Shown: piece after piece, positions 8,488 through 17,711 of the stretch
How positions within the stretch are numbered: position 1 is the stretch's first letter
Layout of the letters: each line of letters starts with the position of its first letter
Assembly (NCBI GenBank): GCA_049791675.1
Contig: JBARAD010000343.1
Location: forward strand, 1-61,911
Length of the DNA: 61,911 bases
DNA from: Chryseosolibacter sp049791675
GTDB taxonomy: Bacteria; Bacteroidota; Bacteroidia; Cytophagales; Cyclobacteriaceae
Reading direction: 5' to 3'
Made by a program: the position numbers and the translations under genes
Notes under the pieces: generated by a model
What the model saw: only the letters and a program-made list of their open reading frames with translations
The model's database searches: none
Told to the model about the DNA's origin: nothing

Positions 8488-9303
8488 TCACATCTTCCGG
8501 ACCTTCCCGCTACCCGAAGCGTGACTGTTAATTTTGGTGGGATTGCCGCGGTAGGAAACACTTCCGCTACCGGAAATGTTGGCATCAAGTTCGTTTTTCA
8601 CGCTGATCTCCACATCCCCCGAACCCGAAATCCGTACATCACAACGATTTGTTTCGAGGTCCGCAGCCAGTACTTTTCCGGATCCGCTGATATTCGTCTT
8701 CACGCGATCAGCAGAACCCTCCGCCTCGATCTTTCCTGATCCGGAGATGCCAAAGTCTGCGAGGCCGTCAATGATTGCTGAAAGCACAACTCTTCCCGAC
8801 CCGCTGACATCACTCTCGAAGCTTTCAAAGTGGCCCTTCAGTTCCATGTCGCCGGAACCCGATACATTTGCTTCCACATCACCATTGGCTTCTGCGTCAA
8901 GCGATAAAGAACCGCTTCCGCTGACGTTCAGGTCAAGATCATTTGCTTTTATTTTCGATTGCCCAATGATATCGCCGGAGCCGGATACGCTAACGCCTTC
9001 GATGTTCGGAACCGTGATGTATACGGTGATTTTTTTATCCCCCGTGTTCCAGTCAAACCACTTGCCTTCCTTGCCGATCCGCAGGCGGCTGCCTGATACT
9101 TCCGTTTCAACCTCTTTGAGGATATCCTGGTCGCCTTCCAGTTCTACTTTCTGGGGGCTGCCCTGCTTAAGATAAAGTTTGCCCGGAAAGCCAAAGGATA
9201 TTTTTGTGAATGAATCCACGTTGCGCACTTCGCGATTTTGGCCCAGCAGCAGCGAGGTGCTAAACAGCATGATTACCAGGAAGAGGAAGCTATGTTTTTT
9301 CAT
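8488..9303 (-). CDS. Head-GIN domain protein (DUF2807)
   Basis: A 271-aa exported protein with an N-terminal signal peptide (residues 1-21, FSTSLLLGQ). The body is a repetitive right-handed beta structure: the tetrapeptide SGSG recurs about nine times at intervals near 17-22 residues, ending ASGSGKVRKM. This is the head-GIN (DUF2807) architecture, common in Bacteroidota and annotated as putative auto-transporter adhesin without solid experimental support. It probably lies on the cell surface or in the periplasm. It converges with the MFS gene and diverges from the YigZ gene. Confidence 0.9.
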   Translation of the reverse strand: MKKHSFLFLVIMLFSTSLLLGQNREVRNVDSFTKISFGFPGKLYLKQGSPQKVELEGDQDILKEVETEVSGSRLRIGKEGKWFDWNTGDKKITVYITVPNIEGVSVSGSGDIIGQSKIKANDLDLNVSGSGSLSLDAEANGDVEANVSGSGDMELKGHFESFESDVSGSGRVVLSAIIDGLADFGISGSGKIEAEGSADRVKTNISGSGKVLAADLETNRCDVRISGSGDVEISVKNELDANISGSGSVSYRGNPTKINSHASGSGKVRKM

Positions 9304-9426
9304 AACAGGAGTTTGTTTGTTTGCAAGGTTGTTTCAGATCTTAAGGACTTTGCCGGTGAGGAAAGGTTGCATGACCCGTCGGCGATTGTTTTCTTTGAGA
9401 CGTAAAAAGAGTGGCAAACGTTGCAG

Positions 9427-10035
9427 ATGACCAGTTTATCTTACCGGACGATCGCAAAACCTGCAGAAGGGCGTTATAAAGAGAAGGGAAGTCGTTTCCT
9501 GGCTTTTGCCTTCCCTGTTGAATCAGAACCGGAGATTAAGGCACATCTGGCGCAACTCGGGAAGAAATTTTTTGACGCCCGCCACCATTGTTTTGCCTGG
9601 ATGCTCGGTGCGGATAAAAAATCGTTTCGCGCTTTCGACGATGGCGAGCCGAATCATTCGGCAGGAGATCCCATCCTGGGGCAGATACGTTCAAAGGATC
9701 TTACCGATGTGCTGGTGGTAGTGGTGCGCTACTTCGGAGGGGTAAAGCTCGGCGTCGGCGGACTCATCGCTGCGTACAAACAAGCGGCGGAAGATGCGTT
9801 GAATCATGCGGATATCATAGAGAAGGAGGTGACTGGAAACATCCGGATCGTGTATGAGTACCAGGCCACACCTGAGATCATGCGTTTGATCAAGGAATTT
9901 GATCTTGCCATCCTGTCACAAACCTTCGAAGCAGACTGCAGCCTGACAGCCGATTATAAATTGCGCGACCGTGAAAAACTCTTCGGGCGGCTGGACCTGA
10001 TGCTGGCGATGGGTGTCAACCTTCAATACAGCTAG
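9427..10035 (+). CDS. YigZ/IMPACT family protein (UPF0029)
   Basis: A 202-aa protein of the YigZ/IMPACT family, with the N-terminal domain hallmark HHCFAWM at about 54-60 and DDGEPNHSAGDPIL near 71-84, then VVRYFGGVKLGVGGLI. A C-terminal ferredoxin-like DUF1949 domain follows. Eukaryotic IMPACT regulates GCN2; the bacterial role is uncertain but probably translation- or nucleic-acid-linked. ATG 9427 was preferred over the TTG two codons upstream. It converges with the TetA-like gene 28 nt away. Confidence 0.88.
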   Translation: MTSLSYRTIAKPAEGRYKEKGSRFLAFAFPVESEPEIKAHLAQLGKKFFDARHHCFAWMLGADKKSFRAFDDGEPNHSAGDPILGQIRSKDLTDVLVVVVRYFGGVKLGVGGLIAAYKQAAEDALNHADIIEKEVTGNIRIVYEYQATPEIMRLIKEFDLAILSQTFEADCSLTADYKLRDREKLFGRLDLMLAMGVNLQYS

Positions 10036-10063
10036 CGAAGCTTACGTCACGTTGAACAGCACA

Positions 10064-11299
10064 TCAATTTTTTTCTGCGGGTATCGTCTCATGTCCAGGA
10101 TTTTTCTTCAGACTCCGGCGCGCCAGAAAAGTGCTGATCATCATCAACACGGCGCCGAGGATCATGGGCGCCTCGGGCAGGTACACCGGCGCCTGGATGT
10201 CTGTGAAGAATGCAAACGTATTTGTCATCACCGGGGGACCGACAATGGAAGTTGCACTGATCAGACCGGTCAGCGCACCCTGCAGTTCGCCCTGTTCATT
10301 GGATGGCACTGTGGTGGAGATGATCCCCTTTAATGCCGGGCCGGCGATGCTCCCCAAACAGTACACTGCAGTGAACGCAAACATCATCCAGTTTGCATTC
10401 GCAACAGCATACAACACAAATCCCAGCGTACTCAATCCCAAACCGACATAGACGCTTCGTTGATTTCCCAGGGCGGGGATGATGTATCGGATCAGTCCGC
10501 CCTGAACGACCGCGAAAGCGATTCCGACAACGGTCAGTGATAACCCGATCATTCTGCTGTCCCATCCGAATTTTTCAATCGTGTAATAAGGCCAGTTGGT
10601 TTGCACGGCATGTGCCGCAATGTGGATCAACACCAGCGAGGCGACCAGGCCCATGATCACAGGATAGCGTTTGAGATTCATTAAAGATCCGATCGGGTTG
10701 GCCCGGGACCAGTCAAACTTCCTTCTGTTTTGTACTGGAAGCGATTCAGGTAAAATGAAAAATCCGTACAACCAGTTCAGCAAGGTCAATCCTGCTGCTG
10801 CGAGGAACGGTATCCTTGAACCATAGGCACCCAGGAATCCTCCGATCATCGGGCCAATGATAAATCCGAGACCGAAGGCCGCGCCGATGAGTCCGAAATT
10901 CTGTGCTCTTTTTTCCGGCGTGCTGATATCGGCGATGTAGGCGGCGGCGGTGGTGAAGCTGGCGCCCATGATGCCTGCGATGATGCGGCCGGCAAACAGC
11001 CATCCGATCGTCGGCGCCATGGCCATCATAAAATAATCGAGTCCAAAGCCAAAGAGGGAGACGAGCAGTACAGGTCTTCGGCCGAAGCGGTCGCTCAGTC
11101 CTCCGAGGATCGGCGCGAAAATAAATTGCATGAAAGCATAGGCGAAGAGCATCCACCCTCCGTAACGCGAAGCATCCGCCAGTGAGCCACCGGTTAATTC
11201 CTGTATCAGCGCTGGAAGCACCGGAATGATGATCCCAAGCCCGATGATATCGATAAGCAGGGTGAGGAAAATGAAACTTAAGGCAGGTTTCCTGTTCAT
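10064..11299 (-). CDS. TCR/Tet family MFS drug efflux transporter
   Basis: A 411-aa, 12-helix MFS protein close to the TetA group. Motif A GGLSDRFGRRPVLL sits after helix 2, and the next helices run RIIAGIMGASFTTAAAYIAD and LGFIIGPMIGG. It is intact. It starts 18 nt after the LytTR regulator gene, making it the probable last gene of the LiaF-DUF4288-kinase-regulator unit; this suggests export in response to envelope or drug stress. Resistance spectrum cannot be inferred from sequence. Confidence 0.9.
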   Translation of the reverse strand: MNRKPALSFIFLTLLIDIIGLGIIIPVLPALIQELTGGSLADASRYGGWMLFAYAFMQFIFAPILGGLSDRFGRRPVLLVSLFGFGLDYFMMAMAPTIGWLFAGRIIAGIMGASFTTAAAYIADISTPEKRAQNFGLIGAAFGLGFIIGPMIGGFLGAYGSRIPFLAAAGLTLLNWLYGFFILPESLPVQNRRKFDWSRANPIGSLMNLKRYPVIMGLVASLVLIHIAAHAVQTNWPYYTIEKFGWDSRMIGLSLTVVGIAFAVVQGGLIRYIIPALGNQRSVYVGLGLSTLGFVLYAVANANWMMFAFTAVYCLGSIAGPALKGIISTTVPSNEQGELQGALTGLISATSIVGPPVMTNTFAFFTDIQAPVYLPEAPMILGAVLMMISTFLARRSLKKNPGHETIPAEKN

Positions 11300-11317
11300 G
11301 GAAGGTCAAACGGTTTG

Positions 11318-12052
11318 TCAGAGGCCGAGCGTGGCTTTTAGTTTTGCATATCCCGTTTTGCTTAAGGGAATTCTTACGCCGCTTTTCAGAAGGGCAACAT
11401 GCGTGTCTTTTTCCATCGGTTCGATGCGGGTGATCTGTGCAAGTTGAATAATATAGGAGCGATGCACGCGGATGAACATCGAACTGTCAAGCGATTGTTC
11501 GTAGAAGGACATTGTTTTCTTTTTCAGAAACATTTCTTTCGGCGTAAAGATCTTTACATAATCGTCATAGGCCTCCAGATAAATTACTTCAGAGACCGGG
11601 ATGATGCGGATATTCGGCCCTTCCTTCACAACGATACGGTTGCGCTCTTCAGGCTGGTGTACCTCACCGGGTAGGGGCGTGTGCCTGGGGCCCGGAACGT
11701 GGCGTTGTTGCAGCCATTTTCCCATGGCCTTGTCAAAGCGATCTTTACTGAAAGGTTTCAGAAGGTAATCGATCGCATGTGCTTCGAACGCCTTGATGGC
11801 GAATTCATCAAATGCAGTGGTAAAGATCACAGCAGGAGGATCATCGATCAGTTCCAGCATTTCAAAGCCGTTGATCTTCGGCATCTGGATATCGAGGAAG
11901 ATCAGGTCGGGCTTGTGTTGTGTCACAGCCTTTACACCCTCAAAGCCGTCGTTGCATTCCTGCATGATCGTTATCCCGGGATATGCGCGCAGGTATTCCG
12001 CAACAATACTGCGTGCCAGCGGCTCATCATCGATTATTACTGTCTTGATCAT
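11318..12052 (-). CDS. LytTR family response regulator
   Basis: A 244-aa two-component regulator: receiver domain at about 1-120 with phosphoacceptor Asp54 (FLDIQMP), acidic pocket Asp8/Asp9 and Lys near 107 (LLKPFSKD), a Pro/Arg-rich linker, and a LytTR DNA-binding domain at about 140-242 (VIYLEAYDDYVKIF; FIRVHRSYIIQ). It overlaps the kinase gene by 4 nt (ATGA), so the two are coupled. LytTR regulators bind spaced direct repeats; none was identified confidently upstream of this operon. Confidence 0.95.
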   Translation of the reverse strand: MIKTVIIDDEPLARSIVAEYLRAYPGITIMQECNDGFEGVKAVTQHKPDLIFLDIQMPKINGFEMLELIDDPPAVIFTTAFDEFAIKAFEAHAIDYLLKPFSKDRFDKAMGKWLQQRHVPGPRHTPLPGEVHQPEERNRIVVKEGPNIRIIPVSEVIYLEAYDDYVKIFTPKEMFLKKKTMSFYEQSLDSSMFIRVHRSYIIQLAQITRIEPMEKDTHVALLKSGVRIPLSKTGYAKLKATLGL

Positions 12053-13092
12053 GCGCTTTGCGGAATTTTAATCGTCGTTGTGAATATATTTTCTTTCCTC
12101 GATGTTATCAGCAGATCGTTGCGCGCATAGAGCAGGTACAATCTTCGCTGGATGGAATTCAATCCGAAGCCAGTGCCACGTCTGGGCTGGGTGAGTGAGG
12201 GGTCGAACGGGTTTTCAACGGAAATGATCAGGTAATTGTTTTCCGCAGAAGCGTGCATTTTGATCACGGTTTGTCCTGTGGTATCGTACAAGCCGAACTT
12301 GATGGCGTTCTCTACAACTGGCTGGAGTAACAGCGAAGGTAACTTCATCGTCAGTGCCGCGTCATCGGAGTGAATGTCAGTCTTCAATCTGTGTCCGAAG
12401 CGGACTTTTTCGATCTCGAGATACAGTGTCAGGTGTTCAAGTTCCTCAGACAAGGGAACAAGCTGCTGATCGTCTTTTTTTAGAGTGCCCCGGAAAAAAT
12501 CCGATAGCTGATGGATCATTTTTCGCGCCTCTTCAGGCTTCGACCCTGCCAGCGCGCTGATCGAGTTTAAGCTGTTAAAGAGAAAATGAGGCTGGAGTTG
12601 TTGCCTTAATCTCGAGAGCTCTGCTTCCCTGGCAAGTTTTTCCGCGGCCATCGCGCGTGTGTCCGCCTCGTGGTGTTCGCTGACAGTCAGCAGGAGCCAC
12701 GAGAGCGTGCTGACCAGTGCCATCATCAGCCAGATATACAATCCCCGTATGAAAAGGGATTTCTCCAGAAACAGAACATACTCCGGGGTTTCCTCCAGGA
12801 GATACAAGGTCAGGTGATGGATGGCAAAAACACAGAGCACGGCCAGGCCGATGCTCATGGCAATTCTGATGATCTGCCGCGGCTGGTAATACTTCATGAC
12901 GAGGATCATGTCATAGCCGGCGATGGCGATGACCATGTTCGTTACGAACGCATCTCCCAGGCTGATCATCCAGCCGAATCCGAAGGTGAATTGAAGCGCA
13001 ACGGTCTGAAGAACTATCCAGCAGCTGCACCATATCAAAAAGAAGACGCCGAGTTTGCGATATGAAATGGTTTGCGCTGCCAACTGCTGCAA
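12049..13092 (-). CDS. LytS/YehU-type sensor histidine kinase
   Basis: A 347-aa membrane kinase. Four predicted helices lie at about 13-33, 40-66, 76-98 and 113-135, then a short coiled-coil linker (about 142-165). The His_kinase domain has the phosphoacceptor His169 in LQPHFLFNSLNS and a HATPase region (PVVENAIKFG; GTGFGLNSIQRRL). There is no large extracellular sensor domain, so stimuli are probably sensed in the membrane or through a partner such as the LiaF-like protein. It begins 2 nt after the DUF4288 gene. Confidence 0.94.
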   Translation of the reverse strand: MQQLAAQTISYRKLGVFFLIWCSCWIVLQTVALQFTFGFGWMISLGDAFVTNMVIAIAGYDMILVMKYYQPRQIIRIAMSIGLAVLCVFAIHHLTLYLLEETPEYVLFLEKSLFIRGLYIWLMMALVSTLSWLLLTVSEHHEADTRAMAAEKLAREAELSRLRQQLQPHFLFNSLNSISALAGSKPEEARKMIHQLSDFFRGTLKKDDQQLVPLSEELEHLTLYLEIEKVRFGHRLKTDIHSDDAALTMKLPSLLLQPVVENAIKFGLYDTTGQTVIKMHASAENNYLIISVENPFDPSLTQPRRGTGFGLNSIQRRLYLLYARNDLLITSRKENIFTTTIKIPQSA

Positions 13093-13094
13093 AG

Positions 13095-13436
13095 TTAATC
13101 TTTTGAGTTCATCCGGAGAAAGATGGCCTTCTGGTGGATGCAGTGGATATAGGATCTCGCTTCGTCGGTTTCATGAATACTGGAATATATTTCCATCCCA
13201 TCCTCCAGTTTTTTGATCGGCACAATTTCCGAAACATTGATAAATTCCCATTTAACGGTGTTCTGCCTGTCATTTAAAAATGAATCCTCTTCACTCAGTC
13301 CTATTGTGCGCGCTTTCAGGAAAGCCTCCTCTTCGGAATCGGCTGCGATCAATCGCAGCTGCTCGTCAAATTGAGGTTTATGCCGGGTATTTTCGGCCGA
13401 TATCCGGAACACTATTTTTGAGATATACCAGTTCAT
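13095..13436 (-). CDS. DUF4288 domain protein
   Basis: A 113-aa soluble protein beginning MNWYISKIVFRI, typical of DUF4288. It has a central segment rich in acidic residues and the motif DSEEEAFLKARTIG. Function is unknown. It lies 2 nt upstream of the histidine kinase and 47 nt after the LiaF-like gene, so it should be made together with the signalling pair. Confidence 0.78.
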   Translation of the reverse strand: MNWYISKIVFRISAENTRHKPQFDEQLRLIAADSEEEAFLKARTIGLSEEDSFLNDRQNTVKWEFINVSEIVPIKKLEDGMEIYSSIHETDEARSYIHCIHQKAIFLRMNSKD

Positions 13437-13483
13437 AAACGTTGTATAAGAAATTGTAATGGATCATCCCGATTGTCACGGCA

Positions 13484-14260
13484 TCAGTAACTTCTGATAT
13501 CGATGCCGCCGAGTAAACACGTGCCCTTCAGGATCAGTACTTTATTGGTATCTTCCGCCTGCGTGCTGGCGAGCAGGGGACGTTTGTCATCCACCCCGCC
13601 GAAGATTGCCACCAGGTCTTTGGACTGCACTTTCCAGTGAGATGGAACAATCAGTTTTGTGCCGCCGAAGATCTGTGTAAGTTCGAGGACGATGACGCCG
13701 TTGATGTCGGCCTGCGTGAGGTTGATCTCGGTGCCTCCGAAAACTGTCACCGCTTCGCCGCCGCGGAAATTTTTTGAGATCACATTCTTCTTGATGCCTC
13801 CGAACACGACGGTTGAATCAAGGTAGTCATCTGCGAAATTTTGTGTGTATGCCTGGCTGCCGGCATCCCACTTTCCCCAATCACGCTTTTTTTTTGATGA
13901 GCTGAAGATGATGAACAAGCCGATGCCGATGATGAGCAATGGCCAGAAATAGTATCCGATATCAAAATACGGGTAAAAGTCATCCAGTAACAGGAAACCT
14001 CCGATGACGATGGGGATGATCCAGCCGACGCCTTTAAAAGAATGTCTGAATCCCAGGAACAAACCGAGGGCTATCAGGAGGGCTTCAAAAGAGAGAAGCC
14101 AATCCGGAAAATCCAGCCCTGCTCTTCTTGCCAGCAAAAGCAAACCGATCGCGACGACCAGAAGGCCACCCATAACCGATCCGGAGCGATTCATGCATCC
14201 TCCTGTCTTTCTCTCAGGCTGACGGGTCGGGGCTCCCGTATTTTCATTGTACGTTTCCAT
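13484..14260 (-). CDS. LiaF-like membrane protein
   Basis: A 258-aa protein with about four hydrophobic helices in residues 20-120 (GGLLVVAIGLLLLARRAG; LLIALGLFLG; IIPIVIGGFLLL; FWPLLIIGIGLFIIF). A Lys-rich turn follows, then a beta-rich C-terminal domain with repeated VFGG motifs (VVFGGIKKNV, TVFGGTEINL, IFGGTKLIV, IFGGVDD), the LiaF/DUF2154-like region. In Firmicutes LiaF restrains the LiaS kinase. The ATG at 14260 was preferred because an upstream start adds 22 atypical residues. First gene of the kinase/regulator/efflux unit. Confidence 0.87.
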   Translation of the reverse strand: METYNENTGAPTRQPERKTGGCMNRSGSVMGGLLVVAIGLLLLARRAGLDFPDWLLSFEALLIALGLFLGFRHSFKGVGWIIPIVIGGFLLLDDFYPYFDIGYYFWPLLIIGIGLFIIFSSSKKKRDWGKWDAGSQAYTQNFADDYLDSTVVFGGIKKNVISKNFRGGEAVTVFGGTEINLTQADINGVIVLELTQIFGGTKLIVPSHWKVQSKDLVAIFGGVDDKRPLLASTQAEDTNKVLILKGTCLLGGIDIRSY

Positions 14261-14277
14261 GTGTTGAAGTTTATGAT

Positions 14278-14285
14278 CAAATATA
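14278..14285 (-). promoter_or_regulatory. -7 box for the LiaF-like operon
   Basis: Minus-strand TATATTTG, an exact TAnnTTTG match 17 nt upstream of the LiaF-like ATG. No good -33 TTG was found at the right spacing. Confidence 0.6.
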
Positions 14286-14453
14286 CGGGCGTGACCTGTC
14301 CGTGGCCACCGGAGATAGGCTGGCAAAGGTTGCCAGTAGGTGAATGGAGGAATCCAGCAGGTGAAGTCCCGCGCGCGGAGCCCTTATGGATTGTGCGTGT
14401 CGCGGGTTGAGCCTGGCTTGTGTTGGATTTTACAGTACTTGTCGCAAGAAGAA

Positions 14454-15038
14454 TCAGGACAGATGGAGGTTCAGTTTTGCGTACTGGAGCAGCATGATGG
14501 TTTTCGCGTCTTTGATCTCGCCGGAGGCGATCATGCCATAGGCTTTGTCAAAGCCTAACTCGAGCACCTCGATATTTTCCTGCTCGTGGTCGACGCCGCC
14601 ACCTTCGTTGACCTTCTGGTCCTTTGAATACTGTCCGATAAAAAAATACAGGATTTCTGTTACCGATCCTGGCGACATGTAGGCCTCATAGATTTTTTCC
14701 ACATGCGCTACGCGGTAGCCCGTTTCCTCTTCGGTCTCGCGCCGGATGCAATCCTCCGGGTTGTCCTCGTCAAGAAGGCCGGCGCAGGCTTCGATCATCA
14801 GCCCGTCAGGGTTGCCGTTTACGAAGGTTGGCAGCCGGAACTGACGGGTAAGAATTACCATTTTGTTTTCAGGATTATATAGTAGAATGACCGCGCCATT
14901 GCCGCGGTCATAGGCCTCACGAACCTGTTGATGAGATTTTCCGTGTTTGTCGGTGATCTCAAAAGTGTATTTATAGAGCTTGTACCAATTATCTGATAAA
15001 AGTTTTTTTTCAACAATCTTAACCGGCTTTGTCATCAT
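14454..15038 (-). CDS. nudK: GDP-mannose pyrophosphatase NudK-like NUDIX hydrolase
   Basis: A 194-aa protein. The NUDIX box spans about 87-108 (ACAGLLDED...RRETEEETGY). After it come features seen in NudK: the segment YMSPGSVTEILYFFIGQY and the C-terminal GEIKDAKTIMLLQYAKL. NudK hydrolyses GDP-mannose and related nucleotide sugars. It lies 30 nt downstream of the 3'-5' exonuclease gene on the same strand. A 193-nt gap without features other than the LiaF -7 box follows. Start could be Met1 or Met2. Confidence 0.85.
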   Translation of the reverse strand: MMTKPVKIVEKKLLSDNWYKLYKYTFEITDKHGKSHQQVREAYDRGNGAVILLYNPENKMVILTRQFRLPTFVNGNPDGLMIEACAGLLDEDNPEDCIRRETEEETGYRVAHVEKIYEAYMSPGSVTEILYFFIGQYSKDQKVNEGGGVDHEQENIEVLELGFDKAYGMIASGEIKDAKTIMLLQYAKLNLHLS

Positions 15039-15068
15039 GAAGGGCGGAATGCAGCGCGCGTGTGCGGC

Positions 15069-15710
15069 TTACGAAATAATAGAATTATTTTTGGGTTTCA
15101 ATTTATGGAAAAGCTCAAGGCACACCCATGCATCGGTGGCCGCATATTCAATCTGCTTTTGCGTGAAGGTCGGAACCTCCCAATTCGATGTCTGCGCACT
15201 TTTCGAGATCCGGAAACCAAGCAACAGGGCAGTCAGTTTTTTGACGCTTTCCACCTGCAGTCCAGCTTCTTTTGCAAGGGTTGAAAGATCGTGAAAACCT
15301 ACCGGGTCAAAGGCGCGCAATCTTTGAAGCGCCCGCAGATCATCCCGGATACCCACACCTGTTTTGATAACGCCCGGATTGGAAAAGAGGCTTGCGAGTT
15401 CTTCCGTTACACCTGTGTGGTTTAAGCGGATGAGAAATACTTTTTTTGGTATGGCCAGTTGCAGCAATGAGACCTGGAACATTTGCCCCTTCTTAAAACT
15501 GGGCCGGGTTTCGGTATCGAACCCGACCACCTCATGAAATTCAATTTCCTTGACAATTTTTCCCAACTGCTGGGAATCGCTGACAACGGATGTCTTGCCG
15601 CTAAATGTTCTTAAAGGCAGATTATTGATCTCCTCAGCAGTAATGCTGATTCTCAGTTCTTCAAAGCCTGAGGAGAACTGGTTCTTATTCTCGTTGAGTT
15701 GGACATCCAT
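15069..15710 (-). CDS. 3'-5' exonuclease (DEDD, RNase D-like)
   Basis: A 213-aa single-domain DnaQ-fold nuclease. ExoI motif has Asp65 and Glu67 (VVGFDTETRP), ExoII falls around KTGVGIRDDLRAL, and ExoIII is YAATDAWVCLELF with the Tyr-x3-Asp spacing of the DEDDy group. There is no HRDC domain, so it is not a full RNase D; it resembles small 3'-5' exonucleases of the WRN-exonuclease type. Cytoplasmic; substrate unknown. Upstream partner of nudK. Confidence 0.88.
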   Translation of the reverse strand: MDVQLNENKNQFSSGFEELRISITAEEINNLPLRTFSGKTSVVSDSQQLGKIVKEIEFHEVVGFDTETRPSFKKGQMFQVSLLQLAIPKKVFLIRLNHTGVTEELASLFSNPGVIKTGVGIRDDLRALQRLRAFDPVGFHDLSTLAKEAGLQVESVKKLTALLLGFRISKSAQTSNWEVPTFTQKQIEYAATDAWVCLELFHKLKPKNNSIIS

Positions 15711-15990
15711 GCAAAAAATTGAATTATACCCCCAAAAAATTTACCATCAGGGCTGATAAAGGTGCCCTTAAGTTAGCTTAAAAATTTCTAACTACTGAAT
15801 AGTTTCAGCAGAGATTGCGTCGGGGCGGTGATACTTTTTGGCTCACAACCGGCACAACCCGCAACGGCCCCTTGTGAGCGCAAAACATGGGTCATTCGCG
15901 GCCCAAACGTTCAGGATCAACAATACCGCACGCGGATGCGTTCTTTCAAGTCTTTATTTTGTTATTTTGGCTGCCTTAACCCAGATATCA

Positions 15991-17697
15991 ATGCCGAACC
16001 CCCTTTTCAGGAAGAAGTCTATTACCAGCGTTGTTGAGGATTTGAAAGCAGGATCGGCAGCAGGAGAGGCGGGTGGATTGAAAAAAGTCCTGGGTATACG
16101 GGATCTTGTCGCCATGGGTATCGCAGCCGTGGTCGGCGCCGGGATATTCTCCACCATTGGAACTGCCGCTTATAATGGAGGTCCGGGCATTTCGCTGTTG
16201 TTCATCATCACCGCTGTCACCTGTGGTTTCTCGGCCCTTTGTTACGCGGAGTTCGCCAGCAGGGTACCCATTGCAGGCAGCGCCTACACATACGCCTATG
16301 TATCCTTCGGCGAGCTGGTTGCCTGGGTCATCGGATGGGCCCTGATCCTTGAGTACGCGATTGGGAATATTGTCGTTGCCATTTCCTGGAGCGGATATTT
16401 TAACAACCTCCTGGAGGGATTCGGACTGCATCTGCCGGCCTGGCTCACGACCGACCCGGGCACTGCCAAAGCGGCCTACCAGCAGGTGGTGCAGACCCTT
16501 GCGGCGGGAAAACCGCTTGACCAAAGTCTGCAATTCGTACAAAACGCATGGCACTCCGCTCCGGTGGTCGGAGGCTATCACATCTTCATTAACCTTCCCG
16601 CCTTCATTATTGTGGTGCTGATCAGTGTGCTTACCTATGTGGGAATAAAAGAGAGTAAGAAGACCACGAATTTTCTGGTTGTTTTCAAGATTGTGGTGAT
16701 CCTCTTTGTAATTGTTATTGGCTTCTTTTACGTCGAACCTTCTCATTGGAGTCCTTTCATGCCCAACGGTTTTGAAGGGGTGCTGCGTGGGGTATCGGCT
16801 GTTTTCTATGCCTATATCGGTTTTGACGCCATCTCCACTACGGCGGAGGAATGCAAAAATCCCCAGCGTGACCTCCCGCGCGGAATGATCTATTCCCTTG
16901 TGATCTGCACGGTACTTTATATCCTGATCTCGTTTGTGCTCACCGGCATGGTCCATTACACAGAACTTCGCGTAACAGATCCATTGGCCTTTGTATTTGA
17001 TCGCGTCGGTCAGAAATGGATCGGATACATCGTGTCGATCAGCGCCGTCGTGGCGACCACCAGCGTACTGCTCGTCTTTCAGTTAGGTCAGCCCCGCATC
17101 TGGATGAGTATGAGCCGCGATGGCCTGCTGCCGAAAGCTTTTGCAAAAATTCACCCGCGCTATCAGACGCCCTGGTTCTCGACGATCATCACGGGCATTA
17201 TCGTCGCCGTGCCGTCCCTCTTCATGGCAAGTGACCTGATGACGGATCTGACCAGCATCGGAACATTATTTGCATTCGTGCTTGTTTCCGGAGGTGTGTT
17301 GATGCTTCCGCGGATCATGAGAACACCCGGCGATCTCAACCCGGGCGGCAGATTCAGATTACCCTATATCAACGGGAAATATATTGTCCCCGCGTTGTTT
17401 TTAATATATGCAATTCTTGTGCGGGAAGACATCAAAAGCACGCTTTTGAATACCGGTGATGCCGGACTCCAGGGCGCGTTGTTCCTTACGTTTATGATGC
17501 TTGGCGCTATCCTTAGTGTCATGACCTTCGCGCGTAACCTTTCTCTCATCCCCATCATGGGGGTGCTGTTCTGTTCTTATCTGCTCATTGAAATACCCGC
17601 GCTTTCCTGGATCTATTTCCTGGTGTGGCTAGCCATAGGGTTGGCGATCTATTTCAGTTACGGGTACTGGAAAAGCAAACTGGCGCAACAACATTAA
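15991..17697 (+). CDS. APC family amino-acid permease
   Basis: A 568-aa transporter with about 12-14 predicted helices. Helix 1 carries the substrate-binding glycine motif (GIAAVVGAGIFSTIG) and helix 6 the FYAYIGFDAISTTAEE segment, matching the cationic amino-acid transporter (CAT) branch. A large periplasmic loop lies between helices 3 and 5. The upstream frame extends further, but residues before MPNPLFRKK are not family-like, so ATG 15991 was chosen. It converges with the saccharopine dehydrogenase-like gene 14 nt away. Confidence 0.9.
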   Translation: MPNPLFRKKSITSVVEDLKAGSAAGEAGGLKKVLGIRDLVAMGIAAVVGAGIFSTIGTAAYNGGPGISLLFIITAVTCGFSALCYAEFASRVPIAGSAYTYAYVSFGELVAWVIGWALILEYAIGNIVVAISWSGYFNNLLEGFGLHLPAWLTTDPGTAKAAYQQVVQTLAAGKPLDQSLQFVQNAWHSAPVVGGYHIFINLPAFIIVVLISVLTYVGIKESKKTTNFLVVFKIVVILFVIVIGFFYVEPSHWSPFMPNGFEGVLRGVSAVFYAYIGFDAISTTAEECKNPQRDLPRGMIYSLVICTVLYILISFVLTGMVHYTELRVTDPLAFVFDRVGQKWIGYIVSISAVVATTSVLLVFQLGQPRIWMSMSRDGLLPKAFAKIHPRYQTPWFSTIITGIIVAVPSLFMASDLMTDLTSIGTLFAFVLVSGGVLMLPRIMRTPGDLNPGGRFRLPYINGKYIVPALFLIYAILVREDIKSTLLNTGDAGLQGALFLTFMMLGAILSVMTFARNLSLIPIMGVLFCSYLLIEIPALSWIYFLVWLAIGLAIYFSYGYWKSKLAQQH

Positions 17698-17711
17698 CCA
17701 AAGGCTGACAG

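Noticed and set aside
15988..16956. 322-aa open frame opposite the amino-acid permease
   Set aside because: Antisense to a clear membrane transporter and composed of charged, non-family sequence.
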